A DNA stretch of 64,000 nt from Argopecten irradians (lineage: Eukaryota; Mollusca; Bivalvia; Pectinida; Pectinidae), in contig NC_091145.1 of the NCBI RefSeq assembly GCF_041381155.1, forward strand, positions 39,695,882 to 39,759,881, written 5' to 3'. Positions within the stretch are counted from its first letter, which is position 1, and each line of letters starts with the position of its first letter. A program made the position numbers and the translations under genes. The notes beneath the pieces are model-generated. The model saw nothing but the letters and a program-made list of their open reading frames with translations. It searched no databases and had not been told where the DNA came from. Positions 23,601 to 34,807 of the stretch are shown here, one piece after another.

Positions 23601-26045
23601 ACTGTACCTTTGTTTTTGTTCTAGTACAGGTATGTGTGTTATACTGTACCTTTGTTTTTGTTCTAGTACAGGTATATGTGTTATATTATACCTTTGTTTT
23701 TGTTCTAGTACAGGTATATGTGTTATACTGTACTTTGTTTTTGTTCTAGTACAGGTATGTGTTATACTGTACTTTGTTTTTGTTCTAGTACAGGTATATG
23801 TGTTATACTGTACCTTTGTTTTTGTTCTAGTACAGGTATATGTGTTATACTGTATACTTTGTTTTTGTTCTAGTACAGGTATATGTGTTATACTGTACAT
23901 TTGTTTTTGTTCTAGTACAGGATATATGTGTTATACTGTACGTTTGTTTTTGTTCTAGTACAGGTATATGTGTTATACTGTACGTTTGTTTTTGTTCTAG
24001 TACAGATATATGTGTTATACTGTACATTTGTTTTTTTGTTCTAGTACAGGTATATGTGTGTTATACTGTACATTTGTTTTTGTTCTAGTACAGGTATGTG
24101 TGTTTTATACTGTACCTTTGTTTTGTTCTAGTACAGGGTATGTGTGTTTATACTGTACCTTTGTTTTTGTTCTAGTACAGGTATATGTGTTATACTGTAC
24201 CTTTGTTTTTGTTCTAGTACAGGTATATGTGTTTTATACTGTACATTTGTTTTTGTTCTAGTACAGGTATATGTGTTATACTGTACCTTTGTTTTTGTTC
24301 TAGTACAGGTATATGTGTTATAACTGTACCTTTGTTTTTGTTCTAGTACAGGTATATGTGTTATATGTATCCTTTGTTTTTGTTCAGTATATGTATACGA
24401 TTGTGTTTATTGTACCTTTGTTTTTGTTCTAGTACAGGTATATGTGTTTATACTGTACTTTGTTTTTGTTCTAGTACAGGTTATATGTGTTATATACTGT
24501 ACTTTGTTTTTTGTTCTAGTACAGGTATATGTGTTATACTGTACATTTGTTTTTGTTCTAGTACAGGTATATGTGTTATACTGTACATTTGTTTTTGTTC
24601 TAGTACAGGTATATGTGTTATACTGTACTTTGTTTTTGTTCGTACAGTACAGGTATATGTGTTATACTGTACATTTGTTTTTGTTCTAGTACAGGTATAT
24701 GTGTTATACTGTACCTTTGTTTTTGTTCTAGTACAGGTATATGTGTTATACTGTACATTTGTTTTTGTTCTAGTACAGGTATATGTGTTATACTGTACAT
24801 TTGTTTTTGTTCTAGTACAGGTATATGTGTTATACTGTACCTTTGTTTTTGTTCTAGTACAGGTATATGTGTTATACTGTACATTTGTTTTTGTTCTAGT
24901 ACAGGTATATGTGTTATACTGTACATTGGTTTTTGTTCTAGTACAGGTATATGTGTTATACTGTACCTTTGTTTTTGTTCTAGTACAGGTATATGTGTTA
25001 TACTGTACATTTGTTTTTGTTCTAGTACAGGTATATGTGTTATACTGTACATTGGTTTTTGTTCTAGTACAGGTATATGTGTTATACTGTACCTTTGTTT
25101 TTGTTCTAGTACAGGTATATGTGTTATACTGTACATTGGTTTTTGTTCTAGTACAGGTATATGTGTTATACTGTACATTGGTTTTTGTTCTAGTACAGGT
25201 GTATGTGTTATATTATACCTTTGTTTTTGTTCCAGTACAGGTATATGTGTTATACTGTACCTTTGTTTTTGTTCTAGTACAGGTATATGTGTTATATTAT
25301 ACCTTTGTTTTTGTTCTAGTACAGGTATATGTGTTATACTGTACATTGGTTTTTGTTCTAGTACAGGTATATGTGTTATACTGTACATTGGTTTTTGTTC
25401 TAGTACAGGTATATGTGTTATATTATACCTTTGTTTTTGTTCTAGTACAGGTATATGTGTTATATTATACGTTTGTTTTTGTTCTAGTACAGGTATATGT
25501 GTTATATTATACCTTTGTTTTTGTTCTAGTACAGGTATATGTGTTATATTATACGTTTGTTTTTGTTCTAGTACAGGTATATGTGTTATACTGTACATTG
25601 GTTTTTGTTCTAGTACAGGTATATGTGTTATACTGTACGTTTGTTTTTGTTCTAGTACAGGTATATGTGTTATACTGTACGTTTGTTTTTGTTCTAGTAC
25701 AGGTATATGTGTTATACTGTACCTTTGTTTTTGTTCTAGTACAGGTATATGTGTTATACTGTACGTTTGTTTTTGTTCTAGTACAGGTATATGTGTTATA
25801 CTGTACCTTTGTTTTTGTTCTAGTACAGGTATATGTGTTATACTGTACGTTTGTTTTTGTTCTAGTACAGGTATATGTGTTATACTGTATATTTGTTTTT
25901 GTTCTAGTACAGGTATATGTGTTATACTGTACGTTTGTTTTTGTTCTAGTACAGATATATGTGTTATACTGTACCTTTGTTTTTGTTCTAGTACATATAT
26001 ACTTGATATTTTGTACCTTTGTGTTTGTTCTAATACATGTATGGT
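20641..26045. repeat. 42-bp megaminisatellite, about 125 copies over 5.4 kb
   Basis: The unit is tttgtttttgttctagtaca followed by ggtatatgtgttatactgtacat. Copies in 24660-25980 are very regular, with an alternation of acattg, cctttg, acgttt and attatac variants; copies in 20640-24600 carry many one- or two-base indels. The unit length is 14 codons without stops in several frames on both strands, producing false open frames of up to 564 codons. Degenerate edge copies lie up to about 26160. If the exon at 11074 joins the one at 26334, the array is intronic. Confidence 0.98.
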
Positions 26046-26335
26046 TTTAGTATCGAACGTAGATTTGCTATATCGTGCAATATGTATATATATACATGTA
26101 TCAATTTTCTGTTCCTATAACCTCTTTTTAGTTCCGGTACATGTACATATATCTTGGATATTGTTTTTGTTTCATTGCGGAGCAGACTTCCGTGAAACGT
26201 TGCGGTATTATGTCTGGAGCACGTGAAGGTTAACGGTGATCTATCAGACCTTGTTTCTAATGGACCTTAATTAATTTGCACTCACTGGTTATTGCGTAAT
26301 TTACATACAACTATTATTTGTGTACTTTCTCAGTT

Positions 26336-29300
26336 ATGGACTGCTACACACGGAGCAGACGGACACTACGGGATACGGAGGGGGATAAAGGAAGACGGAA
26401 GGAATCTACAGACGTATCAGACACTGGGGGAACGCGTCGTACCAATACTGATGTTCTACAGACACTCCTTGTCTCGTTGGCCATATTACTACTGCAGTCG
26501 TGTGACGTGACAGAAGGTAGGGCGCTACTCGTTATACAATGGATGAGATGCAACTGATTTGTAAAGTGTTTTTTTTAACTTTATATCATGCAAAAGACAA
26601 CAGAGCAAAAAATATATACTATATGCACTGCGGCACTTAACAAGTCGCGATGAATTATAAATATATTGCTTTATACAATACAACATCACAATGAGGTACA
26701 TGTCACTTTCAATTTGCGACTGGGTACTAAACGTATTCAATTTACATATAACATGTAGATTTGTTTTTGAGATATATAAACAGGTTTGGGGTACAGGTTC
26801 TATTTTGACCCCTTAGTTGAAACAATCGTTATCGTATTCACAGAACACACTCCTTTTTAAATAGACCAATTACAGATGCGTTTGCAAGCAGGATTTTCTT
26901 TGCGCCCTTTCCGAACTTGTAAATGCAAATGGCGTAAACCTAAACTTATCCGGACAAATGTACGCCTTTTGTGTCTGCTAAACATAATGGTATGGCTATT
27001 TGGTGACAGTAATATGCTAAGAATCCTGTGAACGTTTTCCCCTTGAAATGAACATTATTGCGCATATTTTGCTTAAATTTACAAACAACACAACAAATTA
27101 CGAGACAACTTAAATCCTGATGCATTTACTTTGCCAATTTCACTCTGCTCAACTGCACGAAATATGCGGTTTGTAGGCTTGACAAATTTTAAACAGGGAT
27201 ACAATCTTAAACTCAAACTAGCCTCAGTAACAATGTGTCTCGGTATTGTAACTTTAATTCAGAGCTCAAAACAACAATATCCTGTTTGTAATTTTCCATA
27301 GTGCTGAAACAATGCAAACGGCATACAGTATTGTCCTGATATTGTTCTGCTGAAGATATTACACACATTTAGCATGTGTAGAATTTAATTAATCAACACC
27401 CATTCTCCAATTTTATGTTCCTTAGAGGTTCTCCAAAAAATAGCTGTTGTTTATCATGTTTATCAAACTCGAGTTAATTTTCAAATTTCGAAAAGATACG
27501 AGCTTATCCAAACAAATAACAAATATTTTGAGGCAACGAAACAATTTACGGCGTTAATAAAAGCCACCCGTCCTTCCCGCTAGATATCATAAATTCATTT
27601 AACCTCTAGAACATACTTTTATACTTTAATACTACATGGCTACAAGGCCTTATATCCAGCTATAGCTACCTAGGAAGTGTCCAGGCCGACAATACCTTGC
27701 CTCAGTGCCAAAGTGACCGATACAGGCTAAAACAGAGCTATCAAAACCATGTTTAAACCCTTGATAATAGCCCCAAAGACATACCAACAAAGTATAATCT
27801 AAACAACTATAATAATATATTTGTTTACAGCAAGTGACAGTCGAGTTGTCTCCCTTGATAACAACACGTGTCAGTTTGCTGTATATGACATCAGTATCCG
27901 GACGTCCTACTCTGTCTCCTGGGACGGAAAAGTTCTCCCCAAACTGTGTCGTCTTGGTTTCCGGGTACCAAACGTCAATTATTATCAAATCTGTGTATCT
28001 GCCCTCGAGTATGACGTCACAGACTGTGGCTTCAACATGCAGTATTTCCACGGACTCTCCTCACAACCAAACAGAGTAAGTTATTGAAATCAATGTCTAA
28101 TAATTAATTTTCTCTTTGTTTCTGGCTTTCTGATTCGCCTATTTTTTTTCCATTTTTCATCGGTAATTGACCTGAGAAATCTCCATGTGGAATTCATGTC
28201 GATATCTGATAAATTTCATGGCAATACAAGCGAAGGTTTTGACATGAATCGACTGTTTTACTCTTCCCATGTAAATGCGTTAACTACTAGTACTGCTTTA
28301 TCGACTATATAAACTTGTAACTAACAAGCAAACATTATACAGCAGGATATTCAGGATAATTTCAGGCGAAAATTTTCCTTAAAATAGCAAAAATAGTCAT
28401 TTAAGACCATCGAAATACCTTGATTCGGCGTTTAATACTAGGCAGTTCGTGATTTTAATGGTGTTTTATAGTAAGCTGTAATTCTGAGCACTTCTAGACA
28501 GTAAAGCATATCTTCTATATGTCGGCCGTGTATTCGTTCTAGTTCTTTACTAAATAATTTCCATACCGCACATTTCAATATATATAAAGATTTGTTTCTG
28601 TTTGAATTTACACTTTTTCAGAATTACACATGTACTGCCCCACCTGTCAGATATTGCGTCAACTCGACGCGATATTTCTATCTCCACTTCACGGCGAAAA
28701 AGGCGTCGACGTCACAAGTCACTGTGGAAATAGTAGCGAAGGCCAGACAAAAAGCTAGTACGTCGTGTAAAATTATAAAACAGATCAAGTCGATGACCGA
28801 AAAATTGCTAGAGTTGATTTAAATGCATTTTGTTTAGAAACGATTTTAGAGAAGAAAAAAAACAATTTGTTGATCAATGTGTGCGTACAAAAGTTTTTGA
28901 AGAAAAACCTGTATAAGGCTAGTTTTTAGTGCTAGCTCTGGTCCCTAAACGTTAAATGCTTATCACATTCAGAGCTTTGTTTCTAGGAATTGTCGACAAA
29001 TGATATCATGAAGAAACAAAATGACCTTAAATTTCATTTATTCATCTATTACATAATGTTATATTTTAGGTCAGAGGTCAAGCTCCATGATGGAAGTACT
29101 CGTAGGTGGGCTAGCCAGTCTCCTGTTCGTTGGCTTTTCATGCTTCGTGTTTGGAGCACGCAGTAAAAATCCTTGTCTGTGTCTACGTAAATTATTCGGT
29201 AAATTCGACGCCTGCCGTCCCTGTGTGGACCGAATGGACAATCACGGATGTGTTCCCTCCCCGACAAATGTATCAGCTGGCAGGACATCAAGGTGCTGCT

Positions 29301-30447
29301 CACAGTCGGCCTGTTGTGTTCTCCTGGGAATAGACATGGGCAACGAGAGACGACAATCGTCACACGGGAGGACAGATCGAAACATGACAGCCCAGACTGA
29401 TATAGAACAGCCTCCTCGTAAGTATACACGTATCTGAGGAAAAATGCTTCTGTATTATTATTATCATAATTGTAATCCACATTGATTACACCGGTATTGC
29501 AGATGAAGCAGGAACTGTAACCCTTTTGGACAACTTTGTTCTAATTAACATTGTATGATATTATTTTGATTTAAGGAGTGTATAAAATTTAATCAATATG
29601 GTGTTAAAAACCTACTCTTCTTTATTTAAATTTGCTAACCTTGTGTTTTTGTTGGATTTATTTTCAGTTCGATATACTGATTACGAAAATGATAAAGTAG
29701 TGTTTTATTCTCGCGGTTGTGTGATCTTTGGTTCAGAATACGAAATGATGTTTTGAGCTAGGGCTAAATATGATGCATATAGAACGGGGTATTGAAATCC
29801 GACTATGATTCATTGCATTCTTAACTTAATAAATATGTATTTTAATTTAAGTGTTTTTTCACAAATTGTGCGCGGTGACAACTTCGCTGTGTAAACAATA
29901 GTTCTTTATCGAGACTGTCAGCTGTCTATATATACATTATAACCATTACACACACGCATGGTGTTTATTTCGTACAGACGAAATGACACAATTGTACATG
30001 TATATGATATGGCTGATTGGAGAACTGGGAATGACACCAACATAACCACCAATTAAATCTACGTATAAATCTACGTATATACAAATTACGATGTCAATTA
30101 TGGATGATTTTAATGATGGTAAGGACAATAACAACTAGTCGTTATTTGGTTGATTTGAGAATCTATATGGCAGAGACAATTACAACTAGTCGTTATTTGG
30201 TTGATTTGAGAATCTATATGGCAGAGACAATTACAACTAGTCGTTATTTGGTTGATTTGAGAATCTATATGGCAGAGATATATAACAGGATGCTTGTTTA
30301 TTTTCAGCCTACAATTCACTGTCTATGGACGGCAGTCGTGGCAATCCGTCAGATGTGGTCCAACCCCCGCCGATATGGATACAGATGTCCCCGCCTCCTT
30401 ATGAGGCCCCTCCACCGTCGTATGAAGACGTCATCCGAAATAAATGA
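26336..30447 (+). CDS. Predicted single-pass membrane protein with Cys-bearing ectodomain and three PPxY motifs (five coding exons)
   Basis: Coding exons 26336-26516, 27831-28075, 28622-28757, 29070-29417 and 30308-30447 have GT-AG borders and matching phases (1, 0, 1, 1), giving 349 aa. A charged N-terminal stretch of about 40 aa precedes a hydrophobic segment (41-53, LQTLLVSLAILLL), a signal peptide or anchor. The ectodomain (about 57-195) holds sequons NNT, NYT and NST and Cys spacing recalling a CUB-like sandwich, which is only a guess. One helix at 197-217 (VLVGGLASLLFVGFSCFVFG) is followed by basic residues, so the tail is probably cytoplasmic. The tail has CLC, CRPC, CC and CC clusters (metal binding or palmitoylation) and PPPY at 302-305, PPPY at 332-335 and PPSY at 339-342, ligands for WW domains such as Nedd4-type ubiquitin ligases. 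The layout recalls Shisa or CYYR1-type adaptors, without clear homology. ATG 26336 is the first in frame after the acceptor at 26333; an upstream coding exon (11074-11178) is possible. Confidence 0.75.
26517..27830 (+). other. Intron 1 of the PPxY membrane-protein gene
   Basis: Begins gtaggg and ends ttgtttacag. AT-rich and without arrays or recognised elements. Confidence 0.6.
30123..30276. repeat. 51-bp triplication in the last intron of the PPxY gene
   Basis: Three copies of a 51-bp unit containing aactagtcgttatttggttg and atttgagaatctatatggca, nearly identical, end about 30 bp before the acceptor at 30307. The open frame spanning them (30104-30490) runs into the last exon in the wrong frame and is not coding. 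Confidence 0.95.
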
Positions 30448-32250
30448 CGTCAGACTGATTTTTCCTGTGTCGAACATACAAAATCGTTAAGATATCCCTA
30501 AGGATGCCATTGAGGTTTTCACGTGATTGAGTAGACCGAAGGAATAACGAGGGGACGTACTAACGTTTGACTTTTACCGTAACCTGATTTTCTAAACCAT
30601 TGACTCTCGCCGGAGCTTTGGGCATATTAGCCCATAACTAATCAGATACCCGTAGAATCACACCAGCAACGAGAGCTTTTGCTCGTTTTTTAATGATGTT
30701 AGAGTATTGTTTTAGGTTTCCTTTTTATAGAAGATGTATTTGCTTCTTTGTTTTTTCACTGTTAAATAAGCTCACAGAAACATTTTTTATTATCTGGTCT
30801 GATCAGGAACCCGGGATAATCACAATCATTTTTGTGTGTCCAACAAGTTCTTACCAGAAACATGTATTTCTTAGTATCGTTAGAGTTATTTCCCTTTGTG
30901 AACATTTTCTCACGGTAACATACATATTAAACACACACACACCTATTCGCATGCATGGCTATTAACAATGGGGGAAATGAGGAATATGTTTGCTGAGTTG
31001 GTTTATTTGTATACTAGGAACAACGTTCCTATTTGGTTTGTTTTATGAAAAGTTTTTATTATGTGTATTTTATTATCTAATATTGTTCAGCGCTGTTGTA
31101 AAGGGTAATTTGATAACAAATATACATGTATCGGTACATCTTGACATAATGTCATGGAAAAGCATCGTTAAAGAGTTAGATTTTTTTTAACATTTGTGCA
31201 TTTTATTGTATAAAGTAAACTGTTGGTATGATCCTACGAAAACGCTCATTCGAATGGGCCTTTTGGTATCATACTGCGCCATCCATAGATACCAACTATT
31301 GTGTGACGCTTTCATCATAAAATCGTCTGATATTCAGATATTCATCCTGGTAATATTTTTCATAGATATGTAGTACTCGGGGCAGGGATTCCAAAATGGC
31401 GTCATCATATGACGCTAGTACAGCGTGACGTACCGTCAGCGTACTGCCGGGATTCGAGGACGGCTAGACAAAATGGTTGCCCCTGCCAAACTTTTTGGTT
31501 ATAAAATTCACCAAGATACCGTTCGATGTGGATAAGAAATTAAAAATAAAGATTTTTGTTGAATTTACATAAGAGAATTTTTGAAACTCGCCTCAACGTT
31601 TAAATTGTGCTCGCTATGGCTCAAAAATATAAAATTATTAATTCACATACGAAACAATTGTTGTAAGTCCTTTATGTTTAGGTTAAATGGTCTTGCTTCA
31701 TGCTAGCTATGGTGGCGTATCCTCAAACACACAGTGGGTCTACAACCCAACAAAATATACTGGCCAGAGAGCTTCTATTCAACTCTGTCACAAATTACAA
31801 TACAGGGTAGCATTGATGTAACTGCAATATCGAACACGGAGCTTAAAGAGAAAACATGTTATTATTAAAATGCGACACTTGTAACAAATCTTGAATTGAT
31901 ATTATGATATTAAATACTATTTTTTCTGTTAGCCGTTGTTTGTTCTGTCATAACAACAAAATTGTACACAAGTCAGTGCGATCATAGTCTGATCACAGAC
32001 GTAAAGCTCTATAGACATTTTTCTCCCTATAAATATGTAACACTGTGTCAAGGTCTATATCTCGGCTTGCCATATAGCACTACCCAATTTCAGAAAAAAG
32101 TATGATTTTAACAAACCGTATAAGAGGTGACAATGGGAATACTCAATCGACAGTCAGATAACTCATTTTTAATTTTGTATATGATACAATATATATCATG
32201 TCGTATTAATGTCACTAGGTATCCAGAAACATCGGAAAACAGCCGGATTT
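30448..32250. other. 3' flank of the PPxY gene; no other gene seen
   Basis: Probably contains the 3' untranslated region. Candidate AATAAA-type signals are scarce near the stop; one lies near 31545 (aaaaataaagattttt). A GC-richer block at 31380-31480 with several gacg/cgtc phrases is unexplained. Confidence 0.35.
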
Positions 32251-32617
32251 CAACTGGTCGGACACTGTACATGTGGTGTCCTCCGATAAATTCCAAAGGG
32301 CTGTGTTGAGCAAATGGATGGTATATAGATATACAAAAACATACCGGTAAGTCTGTTTTTTACCAAACTTTCATTCTTATGAAGCTGAAGTGTTGACATG
32401 CAGTGATTTTTGAGCTACCCATTAGAGCCCAACTGGTCGGGCACTGCACATGTGGTGTCCTCAGATAATACGCTAGGGCTCTAATGGGTAGCTCAAAAAT
32501 CACTGCATGTCAACACTTCAGCTTCATTAGAATGAAAGTTTGGTAAAAAACAGACTTACCGGTATGTTTTTGTATATCTATATACCATCCATTTGCTCAA
32601 CACAGCCCTTTGGAATT
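32251..32617. repeat. Large inverted repeat: 142-bp arms, 45-bp loop, loop duplicated outside
   Basis: The left arm (32289-32430, starting aattccaaagggctgtgttg) and right arm (32476-32617) are almost perfect reverse complements. The loop (32431-32475, aactggtcgggcactgcaca) is a near copy of the sequence just left of the arm (32251-32288, aactggtcggacactgtaca), 180 bp away. No coding capacity. It could be a foldback element or a local inverted duplication. Confidence 0.9.
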
Positions 32618-32730
32618 CCGATTGAAAAATTTGCGTCTTTAGTCGCCATGTTAGTATGTGTTAAAACATAGTTGTGATGTCATCTATTGTTGTTTCTTTA
32701 CTTTAACTCCCGGATTATGGGACCATTACC

Positions 32731-32830
32731 TGTAGCTGTCCTATATATTACCTTTTACTGTCCTATATGTGACTCTAATATAAGACAGTCACTTATAAGA
32801 CAGTTAAAGGTAGCATATGGGAGAGTTACA
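32731..32830. repeat. Imperfect inverted repeat, 44-bp arms
   Basis: The left arm 32731-32774 (tgtagctgtcctatatatta and on) pairs imperfectly with 32787-32830 (agtcacttataagacagtta and on), with a 12-bp loop. The innermost 26 bp match best. It is a candidate short foldback or MITE. Confidence 0.7.
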
Positions 32831-33790
32831 CAATACGGGTGAGTATATGTCTCCGGGCATAATCCCATAATTATGTTAACACACAACACATAACCTGCCG
32901 GAATATTCCACTATCTTTTAATCCAAATTACGAAATCCAACACAACGAATATGAAGAAAATTTAATCCTCTGTTGATGCGGAATTAAACACATCCACAGA
33001 ATTTCTGTATATGTTCCACATTGAGTTTTCCTACTTATGATGAACTCACCATTTAACACTTATCTACAGCATTAACTCCAATTGCCGTATTCTGAAACCT
33101 TGTTGTTTTTGTACACCACTTTTTATTTTTAATTTCAAAATCATCTATACTGTAGTTTTACACTTATTTTGGTGTTGTTTCAACAATATTTCAGAATTTC
33201 ACCTAAATCCCATTAGCTTGTTGAATGAAATTGCAGATGGTATAAATGAATCCAAAACTGTCCATAGAGAAATCGAAATTTTAATTCCTCTGAATTCAAT
33301 GAAAGTTCTGTGGGCACCAACTGTTTTGAACTGGCCTGGAAATCACCATTATATGCGATCACTTTAGCAATACGCTTTCAAACAAACGCCTAAATTGCAT
33401 TTGTCATTTTTTTTTACCAAACCAGACATTGGAAAGAAATGTCTTTTTAGCAATATAAGTCACTAAAGCCACCTTAATATATCGCTTAAATTGAGAAACT
33501 AATATCCCTCCATCACTGGTGGCGGACATGGTGAAAATGAATTTACAGATAGTTGTCCAACCCAAAAGCATGCTTCTTGCATTCTGTTAATGAATGCTAT
33601 TCATCACATATAACACAGGCAAAGGTAATTCTATGTTGTCACTGTCTATGTTAGATTTGTCATGGTTGAATGAACATTGCTAGAGTTACCTGAGCTCATA
33701 TACAAAGGCAAAAAAGGCTTATATTAGAAATAAAAGTGTACTTTATTATAACAAAGACTTGCTATGATTAAAGTAAGATATAAACCTCAA
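32831..33790. other. No supported gene
   Basis: AT-rich sequence, no arrays or recognised domains. Confidence 0.4.
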
Positions 33791-33870
33791 ACTGTACAAT
33801 ATGTGGGAGAGAGAACAGATCTCGGCTTGACGGGCCTCGACACAGTTCTCTCTCCCACATATTGTACAGT
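33791..33870. repeat. Perfect 26-bp hairpin
   Basis: The arms actgtacaatatgtgggaga plus gagaac (33791-33816) and the exact reverse complement (33845-33870) enclose a 28-bp loop. It sits directly beside the BEL/Pao remnant. Confidence 0.95.
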
Positions 33871-34339
33871 TATCGGCTTATCTCCATAAATGAATGTACT
33901 GAAAAAGTCTCGGTTCTAAACTTTCTAATCTTTTATTCAATTTATCTTGAATTGCCAGCATCTCGGTCCTGAGACAGATTAAAAAGAACCGGGATTTAAA
34001 TTATCTACATAAGGGTGGGACTCGACAATCCTCGCCTGATTGCGAATAGCAATCACCACTATACTATATGAATACACTATAAAAACAGTAAACAAGGTTA
34101 AACAGTTCTTGAAAGCGAGATAAATAAAAAAAGTCACAATTGTAGTCCTTAAAAGTCTCTTGATGATGATAAGTTATGTCGGTTTCAAGTCACTCACTAA
34201 GAATCAGTACCAGATCCGTAACTTGGCGGATGTAGAAGGAGAAGGTATCATCCCTAATAACCTTGATCTTAACAGAAAATGTCGACGACTATTGACACAG
34301 ACCAGTCGTTCCTAGATGTGTTTTGTCTTTAAGCAGAAC

Positions 34340-34807
34340 AACGTCAACAGTTTTGACATTTTGGCGTTCAGACTGCAACCTTTTGCGTCCCTGTATTGGG
34401 TGTAGGTATTTCTTTTGCCAACATGGTCAGACAGAAGGAAGTGGCGAGGACCTGGAAATTCTTCCATTGAACCTTATACGTGTCGCGGATGCCAAGTTCC
34501 TGGGAAGGCTCTTCCACTCTACCGGTTTTCTGCGAAAGGAAGACAGAAAGGGTAAGTATCTGATGAGAGTCGGAATTATTTGATACGGAGATGACAGGCC
34601 GATCATCCGTTCCCAGACTCCTCCCATTTGGGAAGAATGGGGCGAATTAAACTTCCAGGTCATACCTCTGCGATATATGAAATTCTTCACCAGGCCGTCT
34701 CCAACATTAATCGTATCTATCTTGAGGACGTTGGTGCTTCCGACGAAGTTGGAACCGTGGTCCGAGCAAAGTTCTTGAACCTTTCCGCGAATTGAAACGA
34801 ATCTCAT
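34340..34807 (-). pseudogene. BEL/Pao integrase core and DUF5641 fragment
   Basis: The minus-strand frame from 34807 contains ELCSDHGSNFVGS and FNSPHSSQMGGVWERMIGL, the core-domain signature including a catalytic-type Asp (SDHG) and the Glu of GGVWERMI. A frameshifted continuation below 34430 gives KKYLHPIQGRKRLQ, the DUF5641 region found at the end of BEL/Pao polyproteins. Broken by at least one frameshift. Confidence 0.85.

Noticed and set aside
24356..26226. Open frames of 564 and 537 codons, with a 326-codon frame on the other strand
   Set aside because: All lie in the 42-bp array; the unit is 14 codons without stops in several frames, so length is not evidence of coding. The peptides are pure 14-residue repeats.
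27650..28051. 133-codon minus-strand frame
   Set aside because: Antisense shadow of the second coding exon of the PPxY gene.
27834..28079. Alternative + frame over exon 2 of the PPxY gene (QVTVELSPL...)
   Set aside because: Open through exons 2 and 3, but it meets a stop (TA|G) at the next junction, while the chosen frame continues through all exons.
29049..29480. 143-codon minus-strand frame
   Set aside because: Antisense shadow of exon 4 of the PPxY gene.
30104..30490. 128-codon + frame over the last intron and exon
   Set aside because: Driven by the 51-bp triplication and in the wrong frame for exon 5.
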